Source: Pseudomonas ceruminis (GTDB taxonomy: Bacteria > Pseudomonadota > Gammaproteobacteria > Pseudomonadales > Pseudomonadaceae). From it: a DNA stretch of 64,000 nt. A program made the position numbers and the translations under genes. Positions 10,338-20,026 of the stretch are shown piece by piece (position 1 is the first letter of the stretch; each line of letters begins with the position of its first letter). The notes below the pieces were generated by a model. The model did not search any database, was not told where the DNA came from, and was given only the letters and a program-made list of their open reading frames with translations. The DNA lies in the NCBI RefSeq assembly GCF_021602025.1, contig NZ_BQHW01000028.1, positions 1 through 64,000 of the forward strand, read 5' to 3'.

Positions 10338-11666
10338 GTGAACCCCGAATCCATGCTGGCGGCATTGCCAGGTTTCGCCATCGCGCCTGAAGCGATCCAG
10401 CTATTGCCCGATGCTGCGGCTTATCGCACCTGCCTGCTCGAGCGGATCGCGTCGGCGACGCGGCGCATCGTCATCGTTGCGTTGTACCTGCAGGAGGATG
10501 AGGCCGGGCAGGAGGTCCTCGATGCCCTGTACCAGGCCAAGGCGGCGCGGCCGGGGCTGGAAATCGTCGTCGTGGTCGACTGGTTCCGGGCCCGGCGTGG
10601 CCTGCTGGGGGCTGGGCGGCAACCGGGCAACGCCGCCTGGTATCAGGCGCAGCGCCAGCTGCGCGGGTTGGATGTGGTCATTCATGGTGTGCCGGTGCAG
10701 ACCCGCGAATTGTTCGGTGTGCTGCACCTCAAAGGCAGCGTGATCGATGATTGCGTGCTGTATACCGGTGCCAGCCTCAACAATGTCTACCTGCACCGCT
10801 TCGACCGTTACCGCCTGGACCGTTATCACCTGTTCCAATCACCCGCGCTGGCCGATGCCATGGTCGACCTGGTCCGGCGCCTGCTGCACTCCACTGCCAC
10901 GCCGCGCCTCGACCTGCCGGAGCCACCCGCCACCCGCAGCCTGCGCGGCGATATCCGCCGCCTACGTGCACGGCTGCGGCGCATGGCGTATGACGCGCCG
11001 GCGGCGGTACCAGGGCAGGGCCTGCGGGTCGTCCCGCTGCTGGGCGTGGGGCGTGGCAACCCGCTCAACCGTGCGCTCTGCGCGCTGCTGGCGGCAGCCC
11101 GTGGGCAGATAATCATCAGCACTCCTTACTTCAACCCACCACGGGTGGTGATGCGTGAGCTCGACCAAGCCCTGGCGCGCGGTGTGCAGGTGGAGTTGAT
11201 CGTTGGCGACCGCACCGCCAACGACTTCTACATCACCCCCGGTGAACCGTTCAGCGCCAGTGGCGCGCTGCCTTACCTCTACGAGGACAACCTGCGGGCT
11301 TTCGCCCAGCGTCGCCACGCCGCCCTAGCCAGCGGGCAGTTGGTGGTGCGGATCTGGAACGACCCTGGGCATACCTTTCATGCCAAAGGCGTGTGGGTCG
11401 ACCAACGCTACTCACTGCTGACCGGTAACAACCTCAACCCACGCGGGTTCAACCTGGACCTGGAGAACGGGTTGCTGATCGACGATCCGCAGGGGCAGTG
11501 GCGGGTGCCCCGGGACAGGGAGCTGGAGAGCATACGCCGGCACGCGCCGAAGATCGCGGCGGCGCAAGCGCTGGGCCTGAAGGCCGAGCACCCTGCGCAA
11601 GTGCGCAAACTATTGCGTCGCTTGCGTTACAGCCGGTTGGCGCCGCTGATCAAGCGGGTGCTTTGA
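10338..11666 (+). CDS. pssA: CDP-diacylglycerol--serine O-phosphatidyltransferase (PLD-type PssA)
   Basis: A 442-residue enzyme of the phospholipase D superfamily that makes phosphatidylserine, the precursor of phosphatidylethanolamine. Both HxK catalytic motifs are present: HLKGSVIDD with GASLNNVYLHRFDRYR near residue 130, and HAKGVWVDQ with GNNLNPRGFNLDLENG near residue 350. The arrangement and length match Escherichia coli PssA (about 450 residues), which is peripheral on the membrane. A GTG start at 10338 fits. Other pseudomonads use a different, integral-membrane PssA as well, so this may be one of two enzymes. Basic C-terminal tail (RKLLRRLRYSRL) may help membrane binding. Confidence 0.9.
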   Translation: MNPESMLAALPGFAIAPEAIQLLPDAAAYRTCLLERIASATRRIVIVALYLQEDEAGQEVLDALYQAKAARPGLEIVVVVDWFRARRGLLGAGRQPGNAAWYQAQRQLRGLDVVIHGVPVQTRELFGVLHLKGSVIDDCVLYTGASLNNVYLHRFDRYRLDRYHLFQSPALADAMVDLVRRLLHSTATPRLDLPEPPATRSLRGDIRRLRARLRRMAYDAPAAVPGQGLRVVPLLGVGRGNPLNRALCALLAAARGQIIISTPYFNPPRVVMRELDQALARGVQVELIVGDRTANDFYITPGEPFSASGALPYLYEDNLRAFAQRRHAALASGQLVVRIWNDPGHTFHAKGVWVDQRYSLLTGNNLNPRGFNLDLENGLLIDDPQGQWRVPRDRELESIRRHAPKIAAAQALGLKAEHPAQVRKLLRRLRYSRLAPLIKRVL

Positions 11667-11785
11667 GGCAGGTGCTACCGGTTACATTCATTTGGGTGCT
11701 CATGCGTGACCGGCCCCTCTGAAAAGTCATACCAAAGGAATACAATCTGGCGCTTCCCATATTAACCAGATAGGCCAATTCATTC

Positions 11786-12952
11786 ATGGCGCTTGATCCA
11801 CCCACGATGCTGACCATCACCATCGCCCTGGCGGCCGCCGCTGCACTGTACCTGGCGATCGAGTGGCGCAGCGTCCGCGACGCATCACTGCTGTTCTGGA
11901 GCGCGGGATTTGCCACCATCACCGTCGGTTCGACCCTGGCGCTGCTGCGGGGCATCGGCCTGTTGCTGATCGGTATCTGGTTTGCCAACGGCTTGCTGGT
12001 GGTGGCGCACGCGCTGTTCCTGATGGGCGTTGTGCGCTTTACCCAGGCCCGTCTGTCGCGCGCCTGGCTGTTGCTTGTGGTTGTGTGGTGTGCCTTGCTG
12101 TTCCTGCCTGTCGGGCCGCAGTGGTCGAAGGTCATGCTGATGGCCAATTCGCTGCTGGTGGCGCTGCTCACGCTCAAGGCCTGCTGGTTGCTGCGCCCCC
12201 ATGGCCGGTCGCTGAGCGTGGGGGCTGTGCAGTTGCGGTATGTCTTGCTCATTCATGGGGTGTTCTACATAGCCAAGGCTGCCATCGCGATAACCCCCGG
12301 CACGCTGATAGACCTGGCGACGTTCAGTGGCCTGATCATCCAGATATCCCTGGTCGAAGGGGCCATGGCGATCATGCTGATTGCCCTGTCGATGACCGGC
12401 ACCGTGCGCTACCGCCGTGAAGAACGGATTGCCCGGCTGGCCGCGCGCGATCCGTTGACTGCCCTGTACAACCGCCGCGCCCTGGAAGTGCGGGCCACGC
12501 ACCTGTTCAAGGAGGTTAGCCCGGCGCGGCCAGGGGCGTTGCTGCTGATCGACATCGATAACTTCAAGCTGGTCAATGACCTGCATGGCCACGCCGCCGG
12601 TGACCGTTTGCTGGTGGCGCTCAGCGAAATGATCCGTGCGGTGTTACCGGAACGTGCGCTGGCAGCGCGGTTGGGGGGCGATGAGTTCGTCATCCTGTTC
12701 GGCGATGCCAGCAGCGAACGGGTGGTGGAACTGGGCGGTGTGTTACGGGGCCAGTTTCAACAGTTTGCCGAACAGGCCATGCCGACACCGCAGGCGGTGA
12801 CCTTGAGCATCGGCGCCAACCTGTTCGACCAACCACCGGCCAGCTTGGCGGCGTTGATCGAGCAGGGGGATGTGGCGTTGTATCAGTCCAAGCGCGGCGG
12901 ACGCGACAGCATTCGCCTGGTTGATCGCACAGCGTTCAGCCCTGTCAGGTAG
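11786..12952 (+). CDS. Membrane-anchored GGDEF diguanylate cyclase
   Basis: A 388-residue protein with six or seven hydrophobic helices in the first ~210 residues, then a GGDEF domain. The active-site motif GGDEF is intact at residues 297-301, with the upstream DIDNFKLVND metal and substrate-binding segment, so cyclic-di-GMP synthesis is expected. The RxxD inhibitory site at the expected position is absent (the corresponding residues are PERA), implying no I-site feedback, unlike the protein at 3360. The membrane region does not match a sensor domain I can name. Convergent with ppnN. Confidence 0.85.
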   Translation: MALDPPTMLTITIALAAAAALYLAIEWRSVRDASLLFWSAGFATITVGSTLALLRGIGLLLIGIWFANGLLVVAHALFLMGVVRFTQARLSRAWLLLVVVWCALLFLPVGPQWSKVMLMANSLLVALLTLKACWLLRPHGRSLSVGAVQLRYVLLIHGVFYIAKAAIAITPGTLIDLATFSGLIIQISLVEGAMAIMLIALSMTGTVRYRREERIARLAARDPLTALYNRRALEVRATHLFKEVSPARPGALLLIDIDNFKLVNDLHGHAAGDRLLVALSEMIRAVLPERALAARLGGDEFVILFGDASSERVVELGGVLRGQFQQFAEQAMPTPQAVTLSIGANLFDQPPASLAALIEQGDVALYQSKRGGRDSIRLVDRTAFSPVR

Positions 12953-12962
12953 CGGACGAACA

Positions 12963-12994
12963 GGCCCAATCACCGGCAAGCCGGCGGTTGGGCC
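12963..12994. terminator. Bidirectional terminator-like hairpin
   Basis: GGCCCAA at 12963 pairs with TTGGGCC ending at 12994, with an inner CCGGC/GCCGG stem. It lies between the convergent diguanylate cyclase and ppnN stops. Confidence 0.55.
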
Positions 12995-13012
12995 GCAAGA
13001 CGGGCTTCGCCG

Positions 13013-14386
13013 TCAGGCCACTACCTGGTAGCAGGGCACATACGCCGCGCCGCCGGGCAGTTTCATCCGGTGCTGGTCGACAAACGCCTGCAACAGGCGG
13101 CCGAGTGGCTCCAGCACCGCACTGTCACCGCGGATCTGGTACGGCCCGTGCTCTTCGATCAGGCGTATGCCCTTGTCCTTGACGTTACCGGCAACGATCC
13201 CGGAAAACGCCCGGCGCAGGTTGGCGGCCAGTTCATGGGCCGGCAGTTCGCGGCGCAGGGCCAGTTCGGCCATGTTGGCATGGGTCGGGTCGAAAGGGTG
13301 CTGGAAGCCTTCGTCGATCTTCAGCAGCCAGTTGAAGTGGAAGGCATCGTTGCGCTCGCGGCGGAACTGCTTGACCTCCTTGAGCCCCTCGACCATGTGC
13401 CGGGCCACTTCGGCTGGGTCATCGATGATGATCTGGTAGTGGCGCTGCGCAGCCTCGCCAAGGGTGGCGCCGACGAAGGCGTGCAACTGCAGCAGGAACG
13501 GTTCGGCGCTGCGTGGCCCGGTAAGGATGACCGGGAAGGGCAGGCCCTGGTTGTCCGGGTGCATGAGGATGCCGAGCAGGTAGAGAAACTCCTCGGCCGT
13601 GCCGGCACCGCCAGGGAAGATGATGATGCCATGGCCGACACGTACGAAGGCCTCAAGGCGCTTTTCGATGTCTGGCAGGATCACCAGTTCGTTGACGATG
13701 GGGTTGGGCGCTTCAGCGGCGATGATACCCGGTTCGGTCAGGCCCAGGTAACGGCTGCCATGCATGCGTTGCTTGGCGTGGGCGATGGTTGCACCCTTCA
13801 TCGGGCCTTTCATGACGCCTGGGCCGCAGCCGGTGCACACGTCCAGTTTACGCAGGCCCAGCTCGTGGCCGACCTTCTTGGTGTACTGGTATTCCTCGGT
13901 GCTGATCGAGTGGCCACCCCAGCACACCACCATTTTCGGCTCCACGCCCGGGCGTAGGGTGCGCGCATTGCGCAGCAGGTGGAAGACGTAGTCGGTGATC
14001 CCCTGGGAGCTTTCCAGGTCGATCCGCTGGCTGGCCAGCTCGCTTTCGGTGTAGACGATATCGCGCAGGGCGCTGAACAGCATTTCGCGGGTGCTGGCGA
14101 TCATTTCGCCATCGACGAAGGCATCGGCCGGAGCGTTCAGCAGCTCCAGGCGCACGCCACGGTCCTGCTGATGGATGCGTACCTCGAAGTCCTGATAAGC
14201 CTCGAGGATGGTCTTGGCATTGTCGACATGGGCGCCGGTGTTGAGGATGGCCAGGGCGCACTGGCGGAACAGGGTGTAGAGGCTACCGGTACCGACTTCG
14301 CTCAGTTGCTGGACTTCACGTTGCGACAGCGTCTCCAGGCTGCCTTTGGGGCTGACGGATGCATTGATGACATTGCGTTGGGGCAT
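13013..14386 (-). CDS. ppnN: Pyrimidine/purine nucleotide 5'-monophosphate nucleosidase
   Basis: A 457-residue LOG-family enzyme (formerly YgdH) that cleaves nucleoside monophosphates to base and ribose 5-phosphate and is allosterically activated by (p)ppGpp in E. coli. The diagnostic PGGxGTxxE motif is seen as FPGGAGTAEEF at about residue 255, with GSRYLGLTEPGII and CTGCGPGVMKG upstream for nucleotide binding. The N-terminal ~140 residues and the C-terminal ~120 residues match the additional PpnN domains absent from short LOG cytokinin-activating enzymes. Stand-alone gene; the start ATG at 14386 fits family length. Confidence 0.92.
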   Translation of the reverse strand: MPQRNVINASVSPKGSLETLSQREVQQLSEVGTGSLYTLFRQCALAILNTGAHVDNAKTILEAYQDFEVRIHQQDRGVRLELLNAPADAFVDGEMIASTREMLFSALRDIVYTESELASQRIDLESSQGITDYVFHLLRNARTLRPGVEPKMVVCWGGHSISTEEYQYTKKVGHELGLRKLDVCTGCGPGVMKGPMKGATIAHAKQRMHGSRYLGLTEPGIIAAEAPNPIVNELVILPDIEKRLEAFVRVGHGIIIFPGGAGTAEEFLYLLGILMHPDNQGLPFPVILTGPRSAEPFLLQLHAFVGATLGEAAQRHYQIIIDDPAEVARHMVEGLKEVKQFRRERNDAFHFNWLLKIDEGFQHPFDPTHANMAELALRRELPAHELAANLRRAFSGIVAGNVKDKGIRLIEEHGPYQIRGDSAVLEPLGRLLQAFVDQHRMKLPGGAAYVPCYQVVA

Positions 14387-14487
14387 CTAAGTCTTTCCTG
14401 TGCAGGTAAAACATCCTTCTTTGACACCACCATACCGACAAATGTGCGCGGCAACGAGGGGGGGATGGAAAAAGCCTAAGGCCTGGG

Positions 14488-14562
14488 TCGCTCTCTTCGC
14501 GGGCAGGCCCACCCCCACAGGTTCCCGCTGGTTCGGGGCAGGTCTACCCGCAAAGAGAGCGA
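14488..14562. repeat. REP-like hairpin pair
   Basis: TCGCTCTCTTCGCGGGCAGG-type left arm (from 14488) and an inverted copy ending at 14562 (ACCCGCAAAGAGAGCGA) flank a short linker with ACCCCCACAGG. It lies 17 bp past the stop of the sulfate exporter-like gene and upstream of ppnN. Confidence 0.6.
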
Positions 14563-14578
14563 AACTGATCCGACCTGG

Positions 14579-15640
14579 TCATCCGAACACTTTCTGCACG
14601 CCCAGTGTGATGGCCAGCCCGCCACCGAGCAGCCACAGGTTGAGCAGCGCCCCGGTCGCCAGGGCCCGCGGCCCGGCCTGGCGGATCTGGCTCAAGCGGG
14701 TTTCCATGCCCAGCGCAGTCATGGCCATGGTCAGGGCAAAGGTGTCGAGGCTGTTGATTGCCTGGGTCACGCTGCCCGGCAATACCTGCAGCGAGTTCAC
14801 CAGCACCAAGCCGAGGAAGCCGAAGGCGAACCAAGGCATGGCGATGCGGCCATTGCCTTGTGCCTGGCCGGGCCGGCGCACACGGCTGATCCATACACCG
14901 ACCACCAGCAGCACCGGCACCAGCAACATCACCCGGGTCATCTTGACGATGGTGGCGATGTGAGTGGCCTCGGGGCTGACATTGCTCGCGGCGCCCACCA
15001 CCTGGGCCACTTCATGAACGGTTCCACCCAGGAACAGGCCGGCGCCCAGGGTGTCCAGGTGCAGCCAGCCGGCGTTGATCGCCAGGGGGTAAAGGAACAT
15101 CGACAAAGTGCCGAACAGCACCACACTGCCGACGGCCATGGCGCTCTTGTGCGGTGCACTGCGCAGGGCCGATTCAAAGGCAAGTACCGCTGCAGCGCCA
15201 CAGATCGCGCTACCGGCAGCGGTCAGCAGGGCGGTGTCGCGGTCCAGCTTGAACACCTTCATGCCGCACCACAGGCCGATCAGCAGGGTGCTGCTCACTA
15301 CCAGCAGCGAAACGGTGAGCCCCGACCAGCCCACTTCGGCGATTTCCTGCAGGCTGACCCGCAGGCCAAAGAAGGCCACCGCGATGCGCAGCAAGCCACG
15401 GGCAGAGAAGTTGATGCCCGCCGCCCAGCTTGCCGGCACCCCATCACGCAGTGCGTTGCCATACAAGGCACCCGCCACGATGCCGACGATCAATGGGCTG
15501 ATGCCCAGGTGGGCGATGGCAGGCAGTGCCGCCAGTTGAGTGACCGCGAGTGCGAACAGCGCGACGAACAGGATGCCGTTGAGCCGCCCTCGGGTAGAGA
15601 GGGTAGGCGTGAAGGCAGGGTGGGACGGAACCGTGGCCAT
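14579..15640 (-). CDS. yeiH: YeiH/UPF0324 family putative sulfate exporter
   Basis: A 353-residue integral membrane protein with about ten helices. The family's recognisable features are present: LPAIAHLGISPLIVGIVAGALYG near the start, the glycine-rich AAGSAICGAAAVLAFE segment, and GGTVHEVAQVVGA in the middle. In enterobacteria yeiH pairs with the LysR-type regulator YeiE, which senses sulfite. Here the same divergent arrangement with a LysR gene is seen (111 bp apart), supporting a role in sulfite or sulfate handling. The actual transported ion has not been firmly established for the family. Confidence 0.8.
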   Translation of the reverse strand: MATVPSHPAFTPTLSTRGRLNGILFVALFALAVTQLAALPAIAHLGISPLIVGIVAGALYGNALRDGVPASWAAGINFSARGLLRIAVAFFGLRVSLQEIAEVGWSGLTVSLLVVSSTLLIGLWCGMKVFKLDRDTALLTAAGSAICGAAAVLAFESALRSAPHKSAMAVGSVVLFGTLSMFLYPLAINAGWLHLDTLGAGLFLGGTVHEVAQVVGAASNVSPEATHIATIVKMTRVMLLVPVLLVVGVWISRVRRPGQAQGNGRIAMPWFAFGFLGLVLVNSLQVLPGSVTQAINSLDTFALTMAMTALGMETRLSQIRQAGPRALATGALLNLWLLGGGLAITLGVQKVFG

Positions 15641-15751
15641 GTGAGTCCTCCGGGAAGGTGTTTCGACAAGGCCTACGTTAATTCGGTTATAAGCTTATAA
15701 AAAATCGTAATTCAGGATGCCAGGTATCCATTTAGCTGATATTTTCAACTC

Positions 15752-16636
15752 ATGACCCCGGAACAGCTGATAACATTCGCCACGGTTGCCGAACACGGCA
15801 ACATCAGCCATGCGGCCTTGGCTCTGCATCTGTCGCAGCCGGCAGTGTCCGGCCAACTCAAGCTGCTGCAGGAGGCATTTGGCGAGCCGCTTTACCAGCG
15901 CGCGGGGCGCGGGGTGCGGCTGACCGCTGCCGGCGAGCAGTTGCTGGCTCATGCCGAGCGCCTGCGCGAGACATTTCGCCAGGCTCAGGCGCTGCGCGAG
16001 GCCATGCGCGGGCTGGAGCGGGGCACGTTGCGCATCGGCGCCAGCACCACCCCGGCCAGCTACCTGCTGCCCTACCTGATCGCCGACTTTCATGCGCGCT
16101 ACCCTGAGGTGCTGGTCACGACCTCCCATGGCAATACCGCGGAAATCGTCGAGGCGTTGGGCAGTCTGGACATTGCCTTGATCGAAGGCCCGCCTGGGCA
16201 GGAATTGCCGCTGGGCACGCAAATCACCCCCTGGCGGGAAGACGAGATTGTCGCCATCGTACCGGCCGGGCACCCGTTGGCCGATGACCAGCAGCCCTTG
16301 GAAGCCCTTGGCAGATACCCGTTGGTGCTGCGAGAGGGGGGCTCGGGTGTGCGGCAGATCGTCGAGCGGGCCTTCGCCCGCAATGGCGTGGCCATGCGCG
16401 TTGCGCTGGAAATCGCTGGGGTAGAAGGGGTCAAGGAGGCGGTGCGGGCGGGCATGGGCATCGGCTTTGTGTCAGCCATGTCGATCCGGCATGAGGATGG
16501 TGCCTTGCGGCGTGTACGTATTGGCCCGCAGCCGCTGATCAGGCGCTTTTCGATCCTGCTGCCCCACGCCGCCACGCCCTCGCGGGCGGCGGCGCGGTTC
16601 ATGGAGCTTTGCGTCGGTCCGTTTGCCGAGGGCTGA
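15752..16636 (+). CDS. LysR family regulator (YeiE-like)
   Basis: A 294-residue LysR-type regulator: winged HTH at 1-60 (ISHAALALHLSQPAVSGQLKL) and an effector-binding domain at about 90-290. The effector domain starts with the LRIGASTTPASYLLPYLI pattern typical of the CysB/YeiE/CbbR branch. It is divergent from the yeiH-like gene, so it probably controls it; the 111-bp intergenic region is AT-rich (TTCGGTTATAAGCTTATAA at about 15680). Sulfite or another sulfur compound as the ligand is inferred from context only. Confidence 0.85.
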   Translation: MTPEQLITFATVAEHGNISHAALALHLSQPAVSGQLKLLQEAFGEPLYQRAGRGVRLTAAGEQLLAHAERLRETFRQAQALREAMRGLERGTLRIGASTTPASYLLPYLIADFHARYPEVLVTTSHGNTAEIVEALGSLDIALIEGPPGQELPLGTQITPWREDEIVAIVPAGHPLADDQQPLEALGRYPLVLREGGSGVRQIVERAFARNGVAMRVALEIAGVEGVKEAVRAGMGIGFVSAMSIRHEDGALRRVRIGPQPLIRRFSILLPHAATPSRAAARFMELCVGPFAEG

Positions 16637-16646
16637 AGGGCCGGCG

Positions 16647-17255
16647 TTAGCGACCTTCCAGGTCCTTTGACGCGCGCATCCAGCGATAATCGCTGCCTTG
16701 CACCATCAGTATCTGGTCTTGAGGGATGACCAGTTGCGTGGCTGCCCGGTGTTCAACCTTGGCCATAAGACTCAAAAGCACGCGGATAACCCCGGCATGG
16801 GTCACCAGCACCGTGTCCTCACTGACGCTTCGCAGAAAATCGGCCACCCGTACCGAGGCTTGTTGATAGCTCTCGCCACCCATTGGGATGAAGGCAAAGG
16901 GGTCGGTTTCATACGCGTCGAACGCCTCGGGCATGCGCTGCGAGACCTCCTGTAGCGTCATGCCTTCCCACGCACCAAACGAGATCTCGGTAACCCGCTG
17001 ATCATAGCGAATGGCGTCCTCATGCTGGCCGAGCGCTTGTGCGATCGCCTTCATGGTAGTGGCCGCACGCAGCATCGGGCTGCTGATCAACTGGTAAGGG
17101 CTGGCATGGGGGAGTAGCCAGGCAAGGGTTTGGCCGTTGGCTGCCGCTTGCTGCCGACCGACAGGGTTCAAGTCAATATCCCGGCTGCCCTGCAGGCGAT
17201 GCTGGGCGTTCCACTGTGTCTGGCCGTGCCGGACGACATAGAGCGTATGGGTCAA
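16647..17255 (-). CDS. Histidine phosphatase family protein
   Basis: A 202-residue enzyme of the phosphoglycerate mutase-like superfamily. The catalytic histidine motif RHGQTQWN is at about residue 10, the second catalytic His is in [10 protein letters not shown], and the acid residue is in [14 protein letters not shown] place the start at a TTG (17255) with a GGAGG site six bases upstream. This start overlaps the pncB stop by four bases (TTGA), so translation is probably coupled. The position as third gene of the NAD-salvage operon suggests a phosphorylated intermediate of NAD metabolism as substrate, but this is an inference. Confidence 0.82.
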   Translation of the reverse strand: MTHTLYVVRHGQTQWNAQHRLQGSRDIDLNPVGRQQAAANGQTLAWLLPHASPYQLISSPMLRAATTMKAIAQALGQHEDAIRYDQRVTEISFGAWEGMTLQEVSQRMPEAFDAYETDPFAFIPMGGESYQQASVRVADFLRSVSEDTVLVTHAGVIRVLLSLMAKVEHRAATQLVIPQDQILMVQGSDYRWMRASKDLEGR

Positions 17256-18478
17256 AACGTACCTCCCCCCAACTGCCGATCGCCCACCTTGAACACGTGC
17301 TTCAGGTACGCCACGAAGTTTTCGTCCCGGCACTGGGTCTTGCCTGGGCTGTCACTGATCTTGGCCACGGGTGCTCCGTTGCAGGCGGTCATCTTGATCA
17401 CCATGTTCATTGGCTCGACCCCCGGGATATCGCAGGTCAGGTTGGTACCGATGCCAAAGCTCACCTGAATTCTCCCTTGCAGGGCGCGGTACAGCTGCAG
17501 CGCCTTGGCGAAGTCCAGCCCATCGGAAAAGATCAGCGTCTTGCTCTTTGGGTCGATCCCCAGGTGCTGATAGTGGGCAATGGCTTTTTCCGCCCACACC
17601 AATGGGTCGCCTGAGTCGTGGCGCAGGCCGTCGAAGAGCTTGGCAAAATAAAGGTCGAAGTCGCCCATGAAGGCATCCATGGTGATGCAGTCGGTGAGCG
17701 CGATGCCCAGCAGCCCTCGGTATTCGCGGACCCAGCACTCCAGTGCGGCGGCCTGGCTGTCCACCAGGCGCGTGCCGAGTTGCTGGTGCGCCATGAACCA
17801 CTCGTGGGCCATGGTGCCGATCGGCTTGAGCTCGTACTCGCGGGCCAGGTGCACGTTGCTGGTGCCAACGAAGCGGCCGGGGAAGTCGCGCTTGAGGATG
17901 TGCACCACCTCTTCTTGCACCCGGTAGGAGAAGCGCCGCCGGGTGCCGAAGTCGGCCAGCTGAAAGCCTGCCAGTTCCTCGCTGCTGGCCTCGGCCTTGA
18001 GCCAGTCGAGCTTTTGGTACAGGCGTTCGCCGACCTGTTCGATGACCACCTCGCGGTACCGATAACGGTTGCGCACCTCACTGATGATCGCCAGCAGCGG
18101 AATCTCGTAGAGAATGACGTGCAGCCAGGGCCCGCGCACGCGAATCGCCAATTGCCCGGCATCATCGAGGCCGACCTGGACATAGCGCAGGTTGAAGCGG
18201 AACAGGCTGAGGAAGCGAATGAAGTCCGGCTTGATGAAGGGAATTTTCTCCAGGTACGCCAGTTGGTCGTGGGTGACCGTGACGTCTGCCAGTTGCGCCA
18301 CCTGATGACGAATTTCCGCCAGGTAGGGGGACAGGTCTTCGCGGTTGCGGCAGCGGAACTCCCACTCGACTTCGGCATTGGGGTAGTTGTGCAGCACCGC
18401 CTGCATCATGGTGATCTTGTAGAAGTCGGTGTCCAGCAGGTTCTGAATGATGTGTGGACCGAAAACGCTGTCGCTCAT
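17252..18478 (-). CDS. pncB: Nicotinate phosphoribosyltransferase
   Basis: A 408-residue enzyme that converts nicotinate and PRPP to nicotinate mononucleotide, the committed step of the Preiss-Handler salvage route. Family motifs are seen: [12 protein letters not shown] at the N-terminus, [12 protein letters not shown] in the middle, [11 protein letters not shown], and the PRPP-binding region [17 protein letters not shown]. Length is normal. The ATG at 18478 overlaps the pncA stop by four bases (ATGA), and the stop overlaps the downstream phosphatase start, so all three genes form one tightly coupled operon. Confidence 0.95.
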   Translation of the reverse strand: MSDSVFGPHIIQNLLDTDFYKITMMQAVLHNYPNAEVEWEFRCRNREDLSPYLAEIRHQVAQLADVTVTHDQLAYLEKIPFIKPDFIRFLSLFRFNLRYVQVGLDDAGQLAIRVRGPWLHVILYEIPLLAIISEVRNRYRYREVVIEQVGERLYQKLDWLKAEASSEELAGFQLADFGTRRRFSYRVQEEVVHILKRDFPGRFVGTSNVHLAREYELKPIGTMAHEWFMAHQQLGTRLVDSQAAALECWVREYRGLLGIALTDCITMDAFMGDFDLYFAKLFDGLRHDSGDPLVWAEKAIAHYQHLGIDPKSKTLIFSDGLDFAKALQLYRALQGRIQVSFGIGTNLTCDIPGVEPMNMVIKMTACNGAPVAKISDSPGKTQCRDENFVAYLKHVFKVGDRQLGGGTF

Positions 18479-19125
18479 GGGCGGGCCTCCTTGATCAGAG
18501 AGAGCTGGTGGTCGAGTGCCGCTTCGTCGCCGCAAAGGATGACGCCTTCTGCCGCCAGTGCCCCGCACGCCGTGATCGCACCTTCCTGAGTCAGGGCGCG
18601 GCAGGCGGGCAAGTACAGTAGCACCTGGAAGCCGGCCTGGCGCAGTTGGCGGGCGGTGGTACTGACGCAGTAGTCCAGCGCCAGGCCCCCGACAATCACC
18701 GCGCCCACCTGCTGGACCTTGAGGTATTCAATGACCCCAGTGGAACGCCGCTCGGCCAGGTCGTGGTAGCAGGCGCCGTAGGGATGCAGGTCGGGCTCGA
18801 CGCCTTTCCACACGAAGTAGTCATAATCGATGGGGGCGGGCAGGCCGGATAGCAGCTCGAAACCTGGCGTACCCGGCACGCAGTGGCTGACCCAGGTCAG
18901 GTCGGCATTGGCCAGGGTGAGCGGACGCAGCATCTGCCCTGGGTCGGCGACCACCCAGGCGGCATTGGCCGGGTGGGCATCCTTGCTGCCCAGGCGCAGG
19001 TCGGCACGTCGTGCCATGGCGTTGAGGTCATCGGCGATTTCATTGCCCTCAGGCACCGGCAGTTCCTGTGGGGCGTTGGCGGTGAAGCCGTTTTGCGCGT
19101 CGACATCGAAACTGGCGATTTTCAT
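18475..19125 (-). CDS. pncA: Nicotinamidase
   Basis: A 216-residue isochorismatase-fold amidase that deamidates nicotinamide to nicotinate, feeding pncB. The catalytic triad is visible as Asp9 (FDVDAQNGF), a Lys in YFVWKG and the nucleophilic Cys in [11 protein letters not shown]. The metal-binding segment resembles [10 protein letters not shown], where many relatives have D-x-H. It is the first gene of the operon; the leader contains a GGAGG ribosome site and, 30 bp upstream, the palindromic NrtR-type operator. Confidence 0.92.
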   Translation of the reverse strand: MKIASFDVDAQNGFTANAPQELPVPEGNEIADDLNAMARRADLRLGSKDAHPANAAWVVADPGQMLRPLTLANADLTWVSHCVPGTPGFELLSGLPAPIDYDYFVWKGVEPDLHPYGACYHDLAERRSTGVIEYLKVQQVGAVIVGGLALDYCVSTTARQLRQAGFQVLLYLPACRALTQEGAITACGALAAEGVILCGDEAALDHQLSLIKEARP

Positions 19126-19154
19126 CGGGGGACCTCCTTGCTGGAATGGCTATA

Positions 19155-19173
19155 TAATTCACCTGGTGCATTA
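19155..19173. promoter_or_regulatory. NrtR-type operator
   Basis: TAATTCACC, a single T, then GGTGCATTA form a 19-bp palindrome with eight of nine base pairs matched. It lies between divergent pncA and the NrtR-type regulator, just where such a repressor would control both. Assignment rests on position and symmetry. Confidence 0.7.
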
Positions 19174-19266
19174 AGTATGTCAAGGCCTATATTTCAAAGG
19201 AAATTGAGCTTGCCTTACTTACATGCTCTGGTGGAATATTGCGCTATCAACCGGTGGAGTGTGCAA

Positions 19267-19971
19267 TTGAGTACAGTCGAAGTCCTGGCCAGCGTCGATA
19301 TCGTCGCTTTGCGCCTGGCCCCCGAAGCCCAGCATCTGCAAGTACTATTGCACCGCCGCGAGCGCGAGCCGCATGCCGGCCAATGGGCCTTGCCTGGGGT
19401 CATCATCAACGGTCGGACGGCAGACACCAGCCTCGAAGGCGCCGCCGAGCGCGCCTTGCGTGAAAAGGCCAGGGTACTGCCACGTTACCTGGAGCAGGTC
19501 TGCACTGAGGGCAACGCCTTCCGCGATCCACGTGGCTGGTCACTGAGTACCTGTTACCTGGCCTTGCTCGATCCCGGGCAGCAGGTAGAGGGTGAGCACC
19601 TGTCGTTTTTCGACCTGGACAGTGTATTGGGCCGCAAGATGCTGCTGCCGTTCGATCACAACTTGCTGGTGGAACGGGCCCGCGAGCGGCTGGCGGCCAA
19701 GACGGTATACAGCAGCCTGCCGCTGTATTTGCTGGCGCAGACGTTCACCGTGCTCGATGCGTTGGGGGCGGTACAGGCGTGCCTGGGGCAGGCAGTGAAC
19801 AACACCTCGCTGCGCAAGCGTCTGGAGCGTTTGCGCGAGCTGGGTTGGGTTCGTGATACCGGGGAGAAGAACCAGCCACGGCTGGGCAGGCCGCAACAGT
19901 TGTATCAATACACCCCGCAGGGCGAGCGGCCGTTCATGTTCGACCGCAGTTTGCTGCCCGAAGGTGCTTAG
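19267..19971 (+). CDS. nrtR: NrtR-type Nudix transcriptional regulator
   Basis: About 234 residues: an N-terminal Nudix-like domain (1-150), in which the catalytic Nudix box is degenerate (GRTADTSLEGAAERALREKA lacks the REx2EE signature), followed by a winged HTH with a conserved tail (LRKRLERLRELGWVRDTGEK, then RPQQLYQY). NrtR proteins bind ADP-ribose and repress NAD-biosynthesis genes, which fits the divergent pncA-pncB operon and the operator at 19155. I chose a TTG start at 19267 with GGAG seven bases upstream; an ATG at 19177 would leave no ribosome site next to the operator and adds 30 non-homologous residues. Confidence 0.83.
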   Translation: MSTVEVLASVDIVALRLAPEAQHLQVLLHRREREPHAGQWALPGVIINGRTADTSLEGAAERALREKARVLPRYLEQVCTEGNAFRDPRGWSLSTCYLALLDPGQQVEGEHLSFFDLDSVLGRKMLLPFDHNLLVERARERLAAKTVYSSLPLYLLAQTFTVLDALGAVQACLGQAVNNTSLRKRLERLRELGWVRDTGEKNQPRLGRPQQLYQYTPQGERPFMFDRSLLPEGA

Positions 19972-19983
19972 CGGTCGTCATGA

Positions 19984-20009
19984 CCCCTCGCCGTGAGGCC
20001 GGTGAGGGG
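19984..20009. terminator. Hairpin between convergent nrtR and permease genes
   Basis: CCCCTCGCC (19984-19992) pairs with GGTGAGGGG (20001-20009), eight of nine positions, in a 55-bp gap between convergent stops. Confidence 0.5.
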
Positions 20010-20026
20010 GGCGATTCAGCAACTGA

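Noticed and set aside
19177-19266. The ATG at 19177 as the NrtR start
   Set aside because: It lies directly next to the operator with no ribosome site, and the added residues have no family similarity.
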